Assembly (NCBI GenBank): GCA_035447945.1 | Contig: DAOTHZ010000048.1 | Location: 1 to 16,422 of the forward strand | Source of the DNA: Syntrophomonas_B sp035447945 | GTDB lineage: Bacteria > Bacillota > Syntrophomonadia > Syntrophomonadales > Syntrophomonadaceae | Length of the DNA stretch: 16,422 nucleotides | Direction: 5' to 3' | In this document: positions 13,639 through 16,422 of the stretch, one piece after another | Layout of the letters: every line of letters starts with the position of its first letter | Position numbering within the stretch: position 1 is the first letter of the stretch | Translations under genes and position numbers: made by a program | The notes under the pieces: model-generated | The model's database searches: none | What the model saw: only the letters and a program-made list of their open reading frames with translations | What the model was told of the DNA's origin: nothing

Positions 13639-15069
13639 TTATTCTATCACCATAATATGATCAAGTTTCGCATCACTGGGTCCTTGGATGCGCGCTCCAG
13701 ATCTCTTTAAATAAAACAAATAGTCCAAAATCTCTTCCGAAATTCGTTCGCCTGGAAGCAGGCACGGAATTCCGGGTGGATATCCCGCCACCATTTCCCC
13801 GGAAATCATATTGCGGCTTGCAGCCAGTGCAACATTTATTTTAGCAGATTGATAGGCCCTTCTCGGGCTTAAAACGACTTGGGGGGCAGGTGGTGCTTCT
13901 ACCTGCCGGGGTCTGTTTTTCTTGCCGGCATAACCGGCAGCAATCTCCTGCAAGGCCAGATAAAAACGTTCCCAGTCTTCAACCTCATGGAAAGGGGAAA
14001 ACATTGCTAAAATCACCAGCTCTGTTTCCATCTCCAATTGAATATGATATTGTTCCCTTAAAATGGCTGACAACTGATAGCCGTTGAGCGTCAACCCGGG
14101 CAACGAAATCACTATTTTCAAAGGATCGATCCCGCTTATTGCTGTTCTTGCTTTTAATTCATCGGCATGGCAATGCAGACCTTTGATTTGATTGATTTTC
14201 TTTCTATACTCCACAGACCATCGTCTGGCCTGCTCTAATTTTTTATGGCCCTCTTGCTCCATGAACAATCTAGCCAGTTCCATGGAAGCCAGCAAAGGGT
14301 AGGACGGACTCGTCGTTGTAAGCAAGCTGACTGCCTGGTGCAATCGTGCCGGTTCGGGAAAACCTTTTTTAACATGCAGACTGCCGCCCTGATTCAAGAC
14401 CGGCCAGGTCTTGTGCAAGCCGTTTACAGCTGCAGTTGCGCCTTGTGCCAGCGCGGAAGCAGGATAATCCTCATGAAAAGGAAAATGCGCGCCATGCGCC
14501 TCATCCACCAGAACAGCCAGATCATATCGTTCTGCCAGCTCAGTAATCGCGGTAACATCAGAACAAGTCCCAAAATAGCTGGGACTGGTAATAAATACCG
14601 CCTTCACCTCTGGATTGGCTGCCAGGCATTGTTCCACTTCTGCCGCTTTTACCGCCAGTTCCAGTCCCATTTCATCGTCTATCCGACCGGGAATATAGCT
14701 TGGCATTGCTCCTGACAGCACCATTCCACCGTAGAAACTACGATGGCAGTTGCGCGGCAACAGAACGGAATCTCCGTCTGCGGTCATGCTCATCAACAAC
14801 GCATGGATGCCACTGCTGGCTCCATTGACCAGATAAAAGCTTTCCCCGGCACCAACTGCTCGCGCCAACAAACGCTGTGATTCAGCAATGATTCCCTGCG
14901 GCAGATGAAAGTCGTCCATGCCTGCTACCTCGGTAACATCTATCGCTGCAACTTCCTGCAGCATTTCATTCATGCCCCGCCCCCCTGCATGCCCAGGCAT
15001 ATGCAGGCGCAAATGGTCAGCCTTGCTATAGCGACAAAGCGCTGAAAATATTGGCGTTTGGTCTTGCAT
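13639..15069 (-). CDS. Orn/Lys/Arg decarboxylase family protein (YaaO-like), PLP-dependent
   Basis: A fold-type I pyridoxal-phosphate enzyme of 476 residues, the short form of the family that lacks the N-terminal response-regulator-like wing. Key elements are HMPGHAGG (23-30), VNGASSGIHA for phosphate binding, the VDEAHGAHF motif with Asp189 that pairs with the PLP ring nitrogen, and GLHKTWPVLNQ with Lys220 as the Schiff-base lysine. The C-terminal domain ends with PGIPCLLPGERI, the family signature near the substrate pocket. Members decarboxylate arginine, lysine or ornithine for polyamine synthesis, and I cannot tell which from sequence alone. ATG at 15069 has AAGGA upstream. It lies 28 bases ahead of tmk, the same order as B. 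subtilis yaaO-tmk. Confidence 0.93.
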   Translation of the reverse strand: MQDQTPIFSALCRYSKADHLRLHMPGHAGGRGMNEMLQEVAAIDVTEVAGMDDFHLPQGIIAESQRLLARAVGAGESFYLVNGASSGIHALLMSMTADGDSVLLPRNCHRSFYGGMVLSGAMPSYIPGRIDDEMGLELAVKAAEVEQCLAANPEVKAVFITSPSYFGTCSDVTAITELAERYDLAVLVDEAHGAHFPFHEDYPASALAQGATAAVNGLHKTWPVLNQGGSLHVKKGFPEPARLHQAVSLLTTTSPSYPLLASMELARLFMEQEGHKKLEQARRWSVEYRKKINQIKGLHCHADELKARTAISGIDPLKIVISLPGLTLNGYQLSAILREQYHIQLEMETELVILAMFSPFHEVEDWERFYLALQEIAAGYAGKKNRPRQVEAPPAPQVVLSPRRAYQSAKINVALAASRNMISGEMVAGYPPGIPCLLPGERISEEILDYLFYLKRSGARIQGPSDAKLDHIMVIE

Positions 15070-15122
15070 AGATTACTTCCTTGTTTGAAAATTGTCCCTG
15101 CCTTGTAGCCTGTATCCCTGCC

Positions 15123-16052
15123 TCAGACAAATAGCTTTATCCCAGCAGGTACAATTCTAATCATGGCATCTCCCGTTCCCGGGGTTTCACCATCCATTTC
15201 CAGACCAATATGTACCGCAGAAGACAGTTTCACCTGTCTTCCCTGGGTTAGTTTGATCTTGGGATGGTCAAGGTGTTTCCCTTTATACGCACTCGGCAAA
15301 GCGGTCAAAAAATCGAATGTGTTGGCATCTTTTAAAAGCATGATATCCATTAACCCGTCATCCAGCGAAGCCTGGGGAGCAATCATCACCCCTCCGCCAA
15401 AATACTTGCCGTTGTTGATCGCCAACAGACTTGATTTGCCGGAATAAAATAATTCTCCATCCACCTCAACTGTAAATTCCGGGCTTTTAAACGAGAAGAG
15501 CACCCCTAAAAATGTCAGCAAAAAAGATAAAAATCCACCCATAACCTTGCTCTTTTTGTTAAGTCTGATACAAGTCTCACAGCCTACCCCCACATCAGCT
15601 ACGTTAATAAAATAGCGTGTTTGGGGGCTGCCATTCCAGCCCAAATATTCAGTTTTAATAATATCACAAGCCATCTCCTGACAGTCGGTTAGGAGTTTTT
15701 CCACATAATCAGCACTCGCCGAAACCGGTAATACCCTCGCAAAATCACTGCCGGTACCCATAGGAAGAACGGATAAAAATGCTCTTTCTCTTATATCCTC
15801 ATGATTCAAAAAAAAACCATTCACCACCTCGTTGATCGTACCGTCACCACCGACAGCAATAATATGATCATAACCTTTTCGCAAAGCATCTCCGGCGATT
15901 TCGCAGGCATGCATGGCTCTCTCCGTTGGTTGTACATCAAAACTATAATTCTTCATACGCAGCCATCGTTCAACCTTTTTCCATTGTTTGCTGGTTCTTC
16001 CTCCACCTGATTGAGGGTTGACAATAAACAGTACTTTGTTGCCTGCTGCCAT
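15123..16052 (-). CDS. Diacylglycerol kinase-family lipid kinase (YegS/BmrU-like)
   Basis: A soluble, membrane-associating lipid kinase of 309 residues with the DAGK catalytic fold. The N-terminal FIVNPQSGGGR, the nucleotide-binding VGGDGTINEVVNG (about 67-79) and LPMGTGSDFARVLP (96-109) are all present. The family usually has GTGNDFA; here Ser replaces Asn. The C-terminal beta-sandwich includes AINNGKYFGGGVMIAPQASLDDG, typical of the group. The substrate could be diacylglycerol, as in DgkB, or another lipid. The frame starts at GTG 16067, but an ATG at 16052 has GGAGAGAG just upstream and is preferred. It heads the long minus-strand unit, 53 bases before the decarboxylase gene, and begins shortly after the rRNA terminator. 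B. subtilis does not have it at this place. Confidence 0.92.
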   Translation of the reverse strand: MAAGNKVLFIVNPQSGGGRTSKQWKKVERWLRMKNYSFDVQPTERAMHACEIAGDALRKGYDHIIAVGGDGTINEVVNGFFLNHEDIRERAFLSVLPMGTGSDFARVLPVSASADYVEKLLTDCQEMACDIIKTEYLGWNGSPQTRYFINVADVGVGCETCIRLNKKSKVMGGFLSFLLTFLGVLFSFKSPEFTVEVDGELFYSGKSSLLAINNGKYFGGGVMIAPQASLDDGLMDIMLLKDANTFDFLTALPSAYKGKHLDHPKIKLTQGRQVKLSSAVHIGLEMDGETPGTGDAMIRIVPAGIKLFV

Positions 16053-16113
16053 AAACTCTCTCCACACCCCAACAATTTATTTACCCACATTAACCGGTTC
16101 ATATCTCTTTTAT

Positions 16114-16142
16114 ATTCTATATGAAAAGATACAACTTCCCAA
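16114..16142 (-). promoter_or_regulatory. Candidate sigma-A promoter of the lipid kinase operon
   Basis: On the minus strand TTGGGA (16137-16142), exactly 17 bases, then TAGAAT (16114-16119). Each box has four or five of six consensus bases. It begins directly after the rRNA terminator and could drive the whole run to rsmI. Confidence 0.5.
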
Positions 16143-16171
16143 ATAAAAAATAGGCGCGCAGCGGGCCTATT
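16143..16171 (-). terminator. Factor-independent terminator behind the rRNA operon
   Basis: On the minus strand AATAGGC and GCCTATT form a 7-bp stem around a 9-base GC-rich loop, followed by TTTTTATTT. It should end transcription coming from the 5S gene. Confidence 0.8.
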
Positions 16172-16199
16172 AAAAGTGAACTATTTAATTCTTTCCACT

Positions 16200-16220
16200 C
16201 CGGGCACCAAAGGTGCCTGG
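16200..16220 (+). repeat. Hairpin behind the 5S gene
   Basis: CCGGGCACC, loop AAA, then GGTGCCTGG. As plus-strand RNA all nine pairs form (one is G-U); as minus-strand RNA the G-U becomes a C-A mismatch. Read on the plus strand its left arm follows ACT and includes CTCCGGGCACCA, which looks like the 3' end of a tRNA. Confidence 0.6.
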
Positions 16221-16301
16221 CCTCCTCCTTTAAATGTAGCCCGTTATTTCCAATAAAGTCTTTAAGTGACTCCGGTTTTCCATCCGGGATCGATCACATC
16301 G

Positions 16302-16332
16302 GATATGGATCGTCACTTCGTCAATCCATATC
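16302..16332. repeat. 9-bp inverted repeat downstream of 5S rRNA
   Basis: GATATGGAT (16302-16310) and ATCCATATC (16324-16332) are perfect complements around a 13-base spacer. It starts 22 bases after the 5S 3' end. No T-run follows, so it may be a processing stem rather than a terminator. Confidence 0.7.
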
Positions 16333-16354
16333 ACGATCTGTCAGAATAAAATAA

Positions 16355-16422
16355 TTCCTGGCAACGTCCTACTCTCCCACAGAATCTGCAGTACCATCGG
16401 CGCAGGAGAGCTTAACTGCCGT
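16355..16422 (-). rRNA. rrf: 5S ribosomal RNA, 3' part (cut by the window edge)
   Basis: The minus strand reads AAGCTCTCCTGCGCCGATGG, then GGGAGAGTAGGACGTTGCCAGG, the highly conserved 3' half of bacterial 5S rRNA. About 68 of some 117 bases are present; the 5' part lies beyond the right edge. The 3' end is placed near 16355 from the pairing segment TTGCCAGGAA, uncertain by a few bases. 23S and 16S genes should lie further right on the same strand. Confidence 0.95.

Larger units (their letters stand above)
16053..16354. other. 302-bp region between 5S rRNA and the lipid kinase gene
   Basis: It holds, from right to left, a 9-bp inverted repeat (16302-16332), a minus-strand open frame of about 34 codons ending near 16220, a hairpin (16200-16220), the rRNA terminator and a promoter. 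I see no tRNA gene that folds completely. Confidence 0.6.

Noticed and set aside
16220..16290. Small peptide gene (MENRSHLKTL...) behind 5S
   Set aside because: No ribosome site precedes its ATG and it has no known relatives; kept only as part of a finding.
1..16422. Insertion sequences, prophage genes or a CRISPR array
   Set aside because: No transposase, integrase or phage-like protein and no regularly spaced repeats were seen.

Overview
The window reads as chromosomal DNA of an endospore-forming Bacillota with moderate GC. The evidence is the gene order, which follows the Bacillus subtilis yaaO-to-veg block, together with sporulation-type genes (a YhcN-family lipoprotein, a SPOCS-domain protein, an AbrB regulator). 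Strong Shine-Dalgarno sites and frequent TTG/GTG starts also fit. Gene content looks more Clostridia- or Negativicutes-like than Bacillus-like, but the sequence alone does not fix the genus. Almost everything is on the minus strand, so the window is best read from right to left.

Right edge (16422 to 16053): the 3' half of a 5S rRNA, then about 300 bases with an inverted repeat, a second hairpin and a factor-independent terminator. Next (16052 to 9340) comes a tight housekeeping run: a diacylglycerol-kinase-like lipid kinase, a yaaO-type Orn/Lys/Arg decarboxylase, tmk, holB, ricT (yaaT/PSP1), yabA, a tRNA1(Val) A37 N6-methyltransferase and rsmI. It is probably one transcription unit, since gaps are short or negative and no terminator hairpin is visible inside it. 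It couples dTTP supply, clamp loading, replication-initiation control and RNA methylation.

Middle (9329 to 5951): abrB stands alone on the plus strand behind two sigma-A-type promoters, a perfect 14-bp palindrome and a Spo0A-box-like sequence. Divergent from it run metG and tatD. The plus-strand gene at 4585-5925 is an inserted membrane-anchored DUF4830/DUF4829-like protein.

Left part (4177 to 113): a YabE-like secreted 3D-domain protein, a YhcN/YlaJ-family lipoprotein, rsmA, veg behind two near-consensus promoters, and a SPOCS coiled-coil protein with a possible mother-cell (sigma-E-like) promoter. Three of these genes end in clear terminators. At the extreme left a plus-strand frame runs in from outside and stops at 106.

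Compared with the B. subtilis order, yaaQ, yaaR, yazA, rnmV and yabG are absent, and the YhcN-like and DUF4830-like genes have been gained. I see no mobile element, CRISPR array or obviously new multi-gene system. The most interesting signals are the abrB control region, a possible frameshift at the start of the DUF4830-like gene, a shortened RicT overlapping yabA, and odd structures behind the 5S gene.
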